NCBI GenBank assembly: GCA_963995525.1
Contig: OZ023217.1
Coordinates: 28,335,819 to 28,399,818, forward strand
From: Escarpia spicata
Lineage: Eukaryota; Annelida; Polychaeta; Sabellida; Siboglinidae
Direction: 5' to 3'
DNA length: 64,000 bases
The notes beneath the pieces were generated by a model. It saw nothing but the letters and a program-made list of their open reading frames with translations. It searched no databases and was not told where the DNA came from. The position numbers and the translations under genes are program-made. Positions 44,385 to 55,486 of this stretch are shown piece by piece; within the stretch, counting starts at the first letter, position 1, and each line of letters opens with the position of its first letter.

Positions 44385-44846
44385 ATGTGCATTTATGTAC
44401 TAAAAGAGGTTATTGCTAAATATCCAGCCTTAAATAGATGTTTGTTTATATGTTTTCTTGATGTCTCTAAGGCTTTTAACCGTGTAAATCATCCTATACT
44501 TTTCAAAAAGCTAATTGACAGAGGTGTGCCTGGTTACATTGTTAGAATTCTAGTGTTTTCGTATGCGAACCAACAAATGTGTGTAAGATGGCACAGTCAC
44601 GTGTCTGACAGCACTTATATAAGTAATGGAGTAATACAAGGAGGTATATTATCCCCCTATTTGTTCAATATTTACATGGATGGTGTATCCACTGTACTCA
44701 ATGGTTGCAATGTAGGATGTTATGTAGGCTATAATTGTGTAAATATTATTATGTATGCTGACGATCTTGTAGTATTTGTCCGTGCAGCAGAGGATTACAG
44801 ACCCTTCTCACTGTGTGTCATCAATATGGATTATCTCATGACATAA
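44385..44846 (+). pseudogene. RT palm of the YADD-type LINE
   Basis: 153 residues with the catalytic Asp of LDVSKAF near residue 27 and the Asp pair of MYADDLVV near residues 124-131. The final ~20 residues after RAAE are out of frame because of a two-base insertion (about 44,790). Related proteins continue G-L-Q-x-L-L at this point, which is found in the next frame. Confidence 0.85.
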
Positions 44847-44975
44847 GATACAATACCAAAAAGGGTATGGTCATGATAATGAAATGTGAAAAGAATCTTC
44901 TTAAGAGAAGGGACGAAGGTTGTAAACGTATAAACATGGCAAGATGGCGACTGTGGCCCGTGACAGAGGAAGCTT

Positions 44976-46110
44976 ACAAATGTATGGTAGTACTTGTGCG
45001 ACGCCCTCGGCACAAAACGACAGGAGACGTTTTCTACATACTCGCTGTGTATAGTTATCCACGCACATATTTACAACGCACATCGTCATTCATAATGCTT
45101 CGCCTTTGTCTTTCGCGCTGTCCACTTTAGGATGCACGTCACCGTCGTTCCCCGCTGAAGCAAAACCAATCGATCGTAGACTAGTCATCACCTAGTTGAT
45201 TAAATATCGCTCAATACGTGTCTATTTTACGCGGGATTCCCGCGTTGCACTCAGACTTTGCCATAACCTATGCCCGGCAGACGACTCGGAATCAGCAGCT
45301 CCATCTTGATTCACGATGCGTCGCTTGCTGACGCATCAGAGACAGTACGCAAACCGCTTTACTGGGTGATGCGCAGCAGTTAATACAGTACTCAACATTC
45401 ATCGAGTCACGCATCAACCGGGAGATTAGAGTTGACTATTAGTGCAGGAATTACGTGGACAACGTCGATGACTGTAGTCGTAAATGGAACAGCATCTGTG
45501 ACCACGCGGTATGCCTACAGGGGGTATGTAGGTGGAATTGTATCAGTTTTGATTGGTCGTTAGGCCTATAGCTGCTTCCACAACTGGTTTATCCCATCAC
45601 AACCCGGTTCTTTGATGCACATATAGATAAGTAGTGTGTGCGTGTTGCATGTGTGCATGTGTGCGTGCGTTTGTGCGTGTGTGTGTGTGTGTTTGGTTGT
45701 TTCGTCTAATTTGCCAACGTCAAATGGCGGGGGCCAACATATGGCCTTCAGTCCACTGAACTGGTTGATCAGTTGTTTTTTTCCAAGGAGCAAAATCAGT
45801 CGATAACATCAACACAGACAAGTGTATTATGGTCGAATTGCGCATTCACATGAATATTCCAATTACGACATTCATTTCAATTTATTAAAGGGAGACAAAA
45901 GTTATTATTTGGTAAAATTGGTAGATTGTAACAGATTTTCCTGCATACCACTTGGATATAAAAAATATCCGCCCACTTCAGAATTTAGGGAATGCGAAAA
46001 TTCAACGCAATAGCTAACGCAATTTCCACAATTTCAAGAGAAAACGACGCGTCATAGGAAGGTCAAGGTCAAAGACGCCCTGGTCGCTTATTGGCCAAGC
46101 ATCGAGGGCA
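44976..46110. other. No gene recognised
   Basis: A short (GT)n tract with variants at about 45,634-45,692. No gene recognised. Confidence 0.35.
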
Positions 46111-46113
46111 TGT

Positions 46114-46720
46114 TAGTCGAGTTGCCATTTTGGGAACCTGGAAATGGTTGGTAGTGTAAGGTTTTTTTTGCTGAATCGTGTAGGTTATGGGTCCCTTAAT
46201 TTAAATCAGCGGGATGGCAACGCGCCATCCTTGGGCAATTTGTGGGAGCCAGGCAAATCCAATATGGCTACCGTGAACCTAGGTCATATTAGAAAATGTA
46301 TTACATCTTTGCACTGGAGCATGCTAGGAACATGATTTTGGTGTATATATACACATGTTTTGGCATACGAGGAATGCAATGGAACCATTTCCAATGAAGT
46401 CCAACTATGTTCACATCACAAAAATTCAAAATGGCCGCCATTTTAATCACAAATCGACCATAACGCTTAATTGGTTTATGCTAGAGGAACGATTTTGGTG
46501 TCCATCCCTATGTTTTGCCATATCAGGATTCCAATGGAACCATTTCCAATGATGCCCGACTATGAATACCTGACCAAAATTCAAAATGGTCGTCATTTTT
46601 ACCGAAAATAGCCAAACTACACAAATTGATTGGATGATGCTAGAAACATGATTTTTTGTGTGCATAATGACTTCATTGGAATTTGTGTCCAATGATTTTG
46701 TATTTATGTGACATGACAAT
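46114..46720 (+). repeat. Left inverted terminal repeat with 157-bp subunits
   Basis: Complement of 48,441-49,043. Subunits start near 46,320, 46,479 and 46,637, each with a 'GATTTTGGTGT' core, 'CCAATGGAACCATTTCCAATG' type block and an 'AAAATTCAAAATGG' block. Confidence 0.85.
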
Positions 46721-47141
46721 AAAGCTGTTGTTAAACTTAGGACTTTTGTAAGGTAACATTTATTTACAGTTCTTCATTTACAATGATCTGACTGACCTAC
46801 GAGTATGCTAATAGCTATACATACATACTTATATGTACATGTATATGGCTGCTTCTGACAAGAAACATACAAAAGCTTTGCAAAATGGCATGCAGTAATT
46901 ACGAACGAATTTGTGTCATACATGTACAACATTAAAAAGTACAAAATTCAAAGTAAGAAGTCTTCAGTTATAGATTTGCTGAAACACAATGAAACACCAT
47001 TTGAGGACATTTTTGTAATGACAGGTTTCATTTGGACATTGACAATGTGTATATCATTACTCAATTCAAAACCAAAGGTATATGAAAGGGACGCCATTCA
47101 CATTACATTATCATAGAAAAGTTTAGTCCCGCCATTCTCTC

Positions 47142-48245
47142 TCATCCTCCTCTTCTACTTCCTCTGTCACCTTCTTCTTCATTATCATATCTAGCGTCAC
47201 TCTCATGCTCATCATGTATGGTGACCGGGTTGAGGCACATGGCTTCACCAACACAGAAGCAGTACGGTGTGCAGGACAATCCTACAGATTGACAGCTACA
47301 TGCATGACTGCTGCAAGCTTTCCCTACAGCTTTGCACTGACAGTTGATGACGTCCATGAGGGCAGGGGGGCTGCTGATCCTCTTGCGATGCATGGAGTTG
47401 GCACACCCCCTGCACCAATAACAAACTCCCATCCATAATCAGCGATATCAGCGGAGTCTGCAGATCTGCTGCCTTCCAGGGCATGACTTGGTAGTGAGCT
47501 CGCATGATGTGGTAGGCCAGATTACCGTCTGTCGGAGGAAGAGTCTTTATACATATAGCTTTCCCTCTGGTCCTTTTTGAAACCATGCGTATGCCTCCAG
47601 CAACACAATAGAGCGAGCAGATGCATTTCCGTCCAGTTTCCATCAACTGTTCGAGAATAGCACCCTCTTCACCGAAGAGAGTGTAGAGGCCATAGCTAGT
47701 GGTCAGAAGACTTTAATACCTTTCGCGCCATCGCTTTGCCTGACAGTGCATGCATACCAAGCAGATGGAGGGATTTCGGACCAAGGAGGGAAGAACTTTC
47801 ATTGATATTGAGGGTAGCCCCACTCCATCGATCTAGCTGCACACGGGCTGTCAGCTGCGTACTACACACCCAGAAGATAAGCAGAACATAGACGCCAGTG
47901 TAATCGCTGATCACTCGTACATTTTTCCTACCATTCTTCACAGCCTCAAGAAGATAACTAACGATAGTAATATTTGCTTCATCATGGGTGTACACGCCCT
48001 CCTCTCTTCCAACCATCGTTGCCCAAATTGAATGTGGAGAGAACCCTGATGAGAGCCTTCTTATTTGCCTTGCTCTTCATGATGGCATCGCGGCATGGGA
48101 GCTTGCTGGATATTGTGATGTTGTAGTCAACAGCCCATGCACCTGCACGCCGGATTCGTCCATGGTCCTTTGCTGACGGGTCATCATAGCGAACGAAGAT
48201 GACCAGCACTTCTGTTGACTGGTACTGGCTAATTTTGTCCTTCAT
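47142..48245 (-). pseudogene. CXC (tesmin-like) domain protein with nuclease-like N-terminus
   Basis: Three broken frames from upstream to downstream. 47,982-48,245: ADYNITISSKLP region. 47,696-48,016: THDEANITIVSYLLEAVKNG, NVRVISDYTGVYVLLI and LLGMHALSG, matching an animal protein family in which 'ISDDTDVFVLL' and 'GCDT' blocks suggest a PIN/FEN-like nuclease fold. 47,142-47,646: TLPPTDGNLAYHIMRAHYQ, PWKAADLQ, then INCQCKAVGKACSSHACSC and GLSCTPYCFC, a cysteine cluster of the CXC/tesmin type, and an acidic tail. In this copy the 'DDTD' acids are partly lost and 'GCDT' is missing. Frameshifts and stops separate all parts. The family's function is not known to me. Confidence 0.7.
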
Positions 48246-48440
48246 ACTATTGGCTAGATGGGTTCTTGTTGCCGTAAATAGGTTCGCGTTACATGATGTT
48301 GTATAATGGTGTAGAATTTTATTTTATGGGAACAAATTCATTGGAGGTACGTAACTCATAAATGGACACGACAAAAGTTAATTTTCATTAGGTCTGCGTC
48401 AAAACCGTGTCATTTATACATTTAAAAAAACAATTCACTT

Positions 48441-49043
48441 TTAATTAAGGCAGTACAAGTGCGTACCAGTACTGTTTTCTTGCCCATATGCTAAAACAAG
48501 TATAGACACCAAAATCGTGTCTCTGGCATATTTGCTGTAAAAATGGCGACCATTTTGAATTTTGGTCAGGTGTTCATAGTCGGGCATTATTAGAAATGGT
48601 TTCATTGAATTCCTGATATGACAAAACATGGGGATGGACACCAAAATCGTTCCTCTAGCATAAACCAATCAAAAGTTATGGTCGATTTTGGCTATTTTCG
48701 GTTAAAATAGCGGCCATTTTTTTTATTTTTATTTGAACATAGTCGGACATCATTGGAAATGGTTCCATTGAATTCCTCATATACCAAAACATGTGTATAC
48801 ACACCAAAATCATGTTCCTAGCATGCTCCAGTGTAAAGATGTAACACATTTTATAATATGACCTACGTTCACGGTAGCCATCTTGGATTTGCCTGGCTCC
48901 CACAAATTGCCCAAGGATGGCGCGTTGCCATCCCGTTGATTTAAGTTGAGGGACCCATAACCTACACGATTCAGGAAAAAAAACTTACACTACCAAACAT
49001 TTCCGGGTTCCATGTTGAACATAGTAGGGCGGCAACTCGACTA
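48441..49043 (-). repeat. Right inverted terminal repeat
   Basis: Reverse complement of the left arm, sharing 'ATCGTGTAGGTTATGGGTCC', 'GGATGGCAACGCGCCATCC' and the 157-bp subunits. Confidence 0.85.
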
Positions 49044-49319
49044 TGTTTCAAACTATGTGATTTCACAAACATTTCTCACTTTGAAAAATCTATTATTTAG
49101 CGATTTTGTTGGACATATTACACGGTAGCTGCTCCCGGACTTTGTGTGTAAGTAGTCAAATATTTCATGGTTTTGAATTTTATAAAGTGTTTGTGTTTCT
49201 ATATACTGTATTGTGAATATCCAAGGAATATATGCGGGACATTTGCAAATCGTTCGTGCTGTGATTAACCAAGCTTGACCGGAACCGGTTTCCAACCTAC
49301 ATTACCTGGACGTCTACAG

Positions 49320-50600
49320 CGATACCAAGTCGACTTGTAGGCTCATTCGCATTCATTGTTTTGAATAGAATTGAATTCATTGGAACCGTAAAATAACTGC
49401 TTGTTCCTCTATGATGACCAGTGTTTGTATTACATCGAAATATTGCACAATAACTCATTCTGACGCTCGTTTTTCGACCCCAAAACTACCCATGTAAACA
49501 TGCTCTGAATGCATAGAAAGGGTCGGCCTGCTGCGAGTGTGAGTCATATGTGACGTTAAGATACCACGTGATCGCCTAGCTCATTAAAATTTTATTTTCC
49601 GCGGGAATCGCTACACAGATTTAAATCGAATTTATGCTACAAGGGTATTTTTCTGTATTTTTTAATGTTCTCAAATGTTACGCCGGTTCAATCCTGACAC
49701 CAAACCATTGATTTTCTTTACACTTTTTTTTTAAATATTTTCACGAAGTAATATAAACCAAATCATTTTGTATACTATGATGGACTGTTTATAAATATTT
49801 TTTTATTTTTGAAGTAATTATTTATTCGCCACAAAAATGAAAATATGGGAATTATATAACGATGTTTCTCAATTTTATTCGCCCGATTGTAAAATAAATG
49901 ACAAGAATCCAACGCGTCTACCAACTGAGCTAGCGGCACCCACAGAAATTCACTGAATGATTTAAGTTGTTATAATAAATTAATTGTACAACTCCTCCAT
50001 ATATTGATATTCTAGTGATATTATATACGTTATTTTCTGTAGCTGGATACATTATATGTTTGATATGTATGTTTATTGGTGTAGATTATCTCCCGTTGGT
50101 TGCATTCGATATCATTATTCTGAAAACAAGCCGAAGCTCGGCGAAACCTAGACCTAGTAGACTTATAGGCCCATTCGCATTCATTGTTTTGAATAAAATT
50201 GGATTCATGTGGAACCTAAGATAAATGCTTGTTCCTCTATGATGACTAGTATTTGTATTACATCAGACTATTGCACAATAATTCATTCTGACGCTCGTTT
50301 CGACCCAGAAGCTATCCTTGTAAACATGCTCTGAATGCATGGAAAGGATCGGACGAGTGTGGGTCATAGGTGACGTCACGGTACCACGTGATCGCCTAGC
50401 TCATTAAATTAAATTTTCCGCGGGAATCGCTACATAGACGAGTTTAAAATCGAATTTATGCTACAAAGGTATTTTTCTGTATTTGTTATTGTTCTTAAAT
50501 GTTACATACAATATTAACCTTTGTGTACACATGGAAAACGGATTTTAGCTAATGCCTTGTTTTTATTTCCTTTAAAGGAAGTACAATGTGTACTTTCCAT
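49320..50600 (+). repeat. Palindromic repeat family, two partial copies
   Basis: The segment 49,320-49,675 matches the right-arm tail of the 9070-13,840 repeat. From 49,681 a B-box-like GGTTCAATCC is followed by the AT-rich central part. At 49,915-49,950 there is an A-box-like sequence in reverse orientation. A second tail copy runs 50,015-50,600, including 'TTTTCCGCGGGAATCGC' and 'GTGTACACATGGAAAA'. This gives tail, centre, tail in one direction, where the copy at 9070 is a palindrome. Confidence 0.85.
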
Positions 50601-52034
50601 GCCTGTGCAAGATTGTTGGGTTTATGTAACATAATTTTTTTTAACCATAAGCAACTACAACCAAATAATGTTACACCAGCAGTTTACTAGAATAACCTTG
50701 TTAAAGACACGGAATTTAAATTGCACGAACAGCGCCATTGTGATAGAAAGCCTGACGCCATGTCTACTCTTCTCAATTCGCCAGTCGCCAAACGGAGAAT
50801 TCGTTTTGGCGCTGTAACTACAAGTAAAGTCACGTTCGCATGATGCACTGCATGACAGTTGTTACAGAAGCTCTAGGCGCTTATTGGTCAACCATCGGGA
50901 GCGTGTCTCCATATGTCAGTCTTTGGAAACTGTGATATATCTCTAGAATCTCCCCCTTTGAAAATAAATTCTGAATAAACCACAGGCGTGATATTGTTGA
51001 TTGTAGTTGCAAATTGTTAGATTGTGTTGTCTCTTTTAGGTGCATAAGGCCTACATAATTGCCTTTTGTTTCCTTTTAATAGAAATGCGCTAATTTTGTT
51101 GCATAGACGTAGTCAGACAAGATGAGAAGATGATCGCGTAGAGAAATAGGTATTATAATGAAATATATCAACTTTTTGACAAAACTCACTTAAGGGGCGT
51201 TTTGCACGTCGTTCCCCTTCTATCCTATAAAACTCGGCCATGATGGCAGGACCAATGTTCGAAATTACTGCCGACCCGGAAGCCCGAGACCGTCAAATAT
51301 TTGGTTGGGCCGGTAACTTTGAAAAAGTGCCAGCCCGCAAGACCGCCAGATTTTTTTAAAGAACGGGAAATTTAACATACGCGTGGTACAAAAACATGCT
51401 CGAAAAACAATAAAATGTCGAGCTGATCAATGCTGATAGATCGATTGAGTTCAGTTTCGTAGCACTTGCTGGCACGTCCAGCGAGTTCCGCTGAATATGA
51501 AAGAGCCTTCGCCCTTCAGCACAGTGAAACGAGTGAAGAGTTCAAGACGTGTTTCGAAACCGCCATCGACAATGTCAGCTCTCACCACCGTCCAGCTGCA
51601 TTCATCCAACATGGCTGACTTCAAACCCACATAAACTATCCACCCGTGGAATACATCCAGCGCTAGGATGCCCAACTTCAAATCCACAGTCTTGTGTCCA
51701 GCTCAGATTCAGCTGGAATTACTGTGACTCGAGTGAGTGTCTCATGGAGCCTGACAGCCCCGCTGCTCATGCAGATGATGTCAACAGTTCTGATCGAGTA
51801 GAGCCATACAAACATTCGTGTTGTGGTGTTTGTTGTAATTTGCAACACTGATGTTTTTCTGTCAACAATAAACTGTTGCCTTTGTTGTCATTTTATATCC
51901 ACTGGTTCATTATTCTGAATATCGTAAATTAATATAATGGACAGACTTGGCCTGAACTACTATATTAAAAATTACAGCTACAAATGTATATTACTCGTGT
52001 AATTATGTTAATATTTGGACCACCAACTTTTGTA
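50601..52034. other. No gene recognised; possible 3' end of a transcript
   Basis: The plus frame 51,549-51,851 ends 17 bp before an AATAAA signal at about 51,868 and is Cys/Ser-rich near its end (SCCGVCCNLQH). This could be a terminal exon or chance. No family is recognised. Confidence 0.3.
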
Positions 52035-53015
52035 TGAATGAATGAAATGAAATTTATTAGACCAATAATTACAAATACGTATTATAACAGAGTATATCCA
52101 ATAAGTCAGGAGACTCCCGTTAAGACATTTAAATGCCGCTGCCACGAGAGCCACCTTAAATAATATTTATAGTATAACAATAGTATGTTTACTAAGTAAT
52201 TTAACTGGTAATACATGAACATGTCATAAACAAAATTATAATCAAAATACGTCAAGGAGCTGTCATATATATGTACACATATATACTCATATAACGAGAC
52301 ATTATACAAGTGACAGAATGCATAAACATATATATATATATATATATAAATATATATTTTGATATAAGTGGATAATCCATGGCTACTGTTTGTGAATATT
52401 TGATTAATAATGATATCAGGAGAATTATTTAATATCTTTGCTATGCTGAATCTGATGTTTCTTTTGGCGAATTCGTGATTTCCACACCCATTGTTACATC
52501 GACTTCTGGCGATTTAGCGTTATTAATATGAACAAACTGTTTCCTGTTCGTTAAGTAACTTTTGTAAAATTCTAATGCTGAATTTGTAAACCCATAAAAC
52601 TGTAATTTAGAAAAGAAAATATTACGCTTTTGACAAATCAAGGTACACATTGATTGGAGTCATACCTTGATCAAGTTCCTGAGATATTCTGTCAATGAGG
52701 TCAAGTGCAGCTAGTTGACTGAAGTGTTTTTCTCTAAAACCATATTGCACACTGTAATATAAATTATGTGCAAGTGCATGTGAATTTTATTGAACATTAC
52801 TCTTTCAGAGATTTTGGAGATTGATGGTAATATGGAGATTGGACGATAGTTATCAAAAAAAAAATTATGAAATGGTATTACTTTTTCCTTTTAGGGGGTC
52901 AGGAAAAATGCCAGTTGCTAGTGACTGATTAATTATGATGGTGAGAGGTTTGCAAATTTCTTGTTTTATTACTTTTAATAATTTAATATAAATGCCATCA
53001 TTACCACAACTAGGT

Positions 53016-53633
53016 TTAGGTTTTACGCAATATAATATGTTTGTGATGAAAATTCTTCAGAAATTGGTTTGAATGGGAAATCATGTAGTATGGGATTATG
53101 TAGGTAATCCATGAATATAGTTGCGTTATCTCAGCTGCTATTTTAGGTCCTACATTTATTTTTTTAAACCAATTACATTTGTTAGCAATAACATTGGTAT
53201 CACTTATCACTTTATTGTCAATCAAAAAATTATCAAGAAATTCCAATTTCTTCGAAGTCCGATTAATAACTTCTTTGATAGTACACCATGTTTGCTTAAT
53301 TGCATTCTTACATTTTTCAAAATGATTTTTAAAATATGTTTTTTTGGCATTACGAATGAGTTTTTTCAGAATTCTCTGGCAAGTGACAAAGTTAGTTTTA
53401 TGATTTATATAAATCTCGGAATATGCAGGTATTTGTTTTAGTTTCATGTATGATTTATCTTTGTAAGCAACTGACCGGATTATACCATTTGTGATCCACT
53501 GAGACTTGCTGTGTTTATGCTTATTGAATTTGATCGTACGTACTGGCAAATGTTTATCTTTTGCCCTGGATATTACTTCACTAAGAACGTTGAGATTATC
53601 TGTTGGATTGGCAAGGTTAATTGTGTTTCGCAT
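53016..53633 (-). pseudogene. LINE region between endonuclease and RT
   Basis: 205 codons without a stop. DKHLPVRTIKFNKHKHSKSQWITNG and TYFKNHFEKCKNAIKQTWCTI match the linker between endonuclease and RT in CR1-like proteins, in the same place as LDDCKTNIRATWKTL in the 33,564-35,159 copy. Confidence 0.8.
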
Positions 53634-54071
53634 GTAACAAATACCTGCATTATTTATTTGTTTTAAAAGTATCTATCGATGCTGTATTCCAAGTTTGGAT
53701 TGTAATTGATTTGGTGGCATTTACACGCTTTGGCTCAAGATAATCTAAAAATATGAAGCATGGTAGGTGATTTTATATTGTGTTTATTAATACACCAGCC
53801 GTTGCATGTGATATCTTACATAGGAAATTAACTATAAGCTTACAGTTTCTACTCGAAAGCCTGGTGGGTAGTGTAATTTTTGGGGAAAAAACCTTGAGCA
53901 ACAATAGAATCAAAATATTCACAAAATATTGCATCTTCTTTATTTTGTAGTAAATTAATATTGTAATCACCAGCAATGATGATTTCACTTTTATCGTTTT
54001 GAAGATGATCAAGTAATGGGATAAATTCATTAATAAATGTCTGATATGTTTCGTTGTTATGCCTGGGAGGT

Positions 54072-54430
54072 CTATATATATACTAATATAACGTTTTTGT
54101 GAAGTTGCTTTCCTGCAATTTCAATAAATTGTCCTTCCCATACTTGTGAATTCTGATAGATGTTTATTGAATTATAATCATATTTGTTGCATAAGTAAAT
54201 TGCTAATCCACCATGCGCGGTACATATTTTACCTTGCGAAATTAGAGTGTAACCGTTAATCATAAAACGTGTTGTATCTGAATTATCTGATAGCCACGTT
54301 TCTTGTAAGCAAATAGCACTGAATTCATAACCATTGTTTTTTAACTTTTGCAATTTAATGTTGATCTGATTAAACGTTGCATTAATGCTTTGGCAATTTA
54401 AACTTAGGATGTTAAAGATATTTCCTTTAT
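54072..54430 (-). pseudogene. LINE AP-endonuclease, N-terminal part
   Basis: LNCQSINATF followed by SAICLQETWLSDNSDTTRF and GGLAIYL, the first conserved blocks of the endonuclease (Asn of LNCQS and Glu of QETW are catalytic). The frame breaks near 54,072. Confidence 0.85.
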
Positions 54431-54699
54431 TAAAGAATAGCTTATTTAAACAACTAGTGTCACCATAATATGGTGAGTGTTTAATTATTTCAGGTTCATC
54501 ATCAGCGTTGACAGTATACTTGTTTAGAGTTTAATAAATGGCACAATGACTTGTGTTTAATACCCCCACAGTATTCTAGAAAAGCTTCCCCATCAACCAT
54601 TTGTGCTGAAGAGAGAGAGATAGTTTGATAATTAAAAATGTATATTTTTATCGGTACTTGAACAACCATAAAATATCTCAGTGAAGAGAGAAGCACCAA

Positions 54700-55486
54700 A
54701 ATATCAACCGTTAATTGAATAGTTACAACCACAGTTGACATGTCGAAATGAAAAAAGGTATAGTAGCTTAAATGAAGTAAAATTACAAACTATAGAGACA
54801 AGTAATATTACATGTAGTATAACATATAACAATACACAGCGCACAAACTGACACATTTGACTACTCAAATTGTGCACTATAATAAAGAAGTGGATAGAGG
54901 TAAATGAAAAGCGCCAACATACCAACCTTTAATTGTCTAGTTGGCATCTCCAAGCGAAAACTGTGGAATAGCTTAAGTGAAGTAAAATTATGAAATATAG
55001 ACACAAACAATATTACATGTAACATATAACAATACACAGCGCACAAAATTACACATTCGGCACTTGCAATAACTACTCAAATTATGCACTACTATGGAGA
55101 GGTGGATAGAAGTAAATGAAATGAAAAGCGCAAAATATCAACCGGTAATTGAATAGTTAACATGTCAATAAAAAAAATGGTATAATGGCTTAAGTAAAAT
55201 TAAATTATGAATTATAGAGACAAATAATATAACATATAGTATAATATTTATCAACACACATCGCACAAACTGACACATTGTCTACTGAAATTATACACGA
55301 TTATAAATAAATTGATAAAAAATAAATGAAATGAAAAGCGCCATAATATCAACCGTTAATTGAGTAGTTAACAGGACGAAACGAAAACGGTATAATAGCA
55401 TAAGTGAAGTATAATTATGAAAAATAGAAACAAATATTACATGTAGTATAACATATAACAATACACAGCGCACAAAATGCATATAT
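54700..55486 (-). repeat. ~207-bp tandem monomers at the LINE 5' end
   Basis: About four diverged tandem units marked by 'CAATACACAGCGCACAAA' (near 54,831, 55,031, 55,253 and 55,459) and 'CTACTCAAATT' (near 54,861, 55,072 and 55,277). They lie immediately upstream of the LINE coding region on its strand, where tandem promoter monomers occur in some LINE families. The array stops abruptly at the 66-bp minisatellite. Confidence 0.7.

Larger units (their letters stand above)
42945..44975 (+). mobile_element. LINE with endonuclease and YADD reverse transcriptase, truncated at both ends
   Basis: Begins in the endonuclease (GDYNSD-like at about 42,953; TTDHIPVIID at about 43,180 is the D-H catalytic block). 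An inter-domain region with a 33-bp coding repeat follows, then RT. RT blocks: CGLDSVYAEHFKYC, IISVILVPIIKGKTG, DNYRPIALASVMSKV, a stop, then FLDVSKAFNRVNHPILF (first Asp), NGVIQGGILSPYLFNIYMDG and IIMYADDLVVF (Asp pair). A two-base insertion after it shifts the frame to GLQTLL and YGLSHDIRYNTKKG, and similarity ends near 44,930. Clade not determined. Confidence 0.85.
46114..49043 (-). mobile_element. Element with ~600-bp inverted terminal repeats and a CXC-protein gene
   Basis: 2,930 bp. The left end begins TAGTCGAGTTGCC and the right end finishes with its exact complement. The inverted similarity continues about 600 bp inward on both sides (46,114-46,720 and 48,441-49,043) at high identity. 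TGT flanks each end (46,111-46,113 and 49,044-49,046), a possible 3-bp target duplication. Each arm is itself built of ~157-bp tandem subunits around 'ATGCTAGAGGAACGATTTTG'. One decayed gene lies between the arms on the minus strand. I do not recognise the superfamily. Confidence 0.8.
52035..54690 (-). mobile_element. CR1-like LINE with an internal deletion
   Basis: Minus strand. The endonuclease starts at about 54,430 (ILSLNCQSIN in frame with ICLQETWLSDNSD at 54,290-54,320, where the Glu is catalytic). Later parts: the 205-residue frame 53,016-53,633 between endonuclease and RT, RT fingers (CGNDGIYIKLLKV, NYRPISILPSISK) around 52,800-53,010, and LQFYGFTNSALEFYKSYL at 52,441-52,650. The RT frame reaches VDVTMGV and then jumps directly to carboxyl-end sequence (FAKRNIRFSIAK). 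The active-site block and thumb are therefore deleted. The 3' tail is (ATTC)n-like at about 52,035-52,050. Confidence 0.85.
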
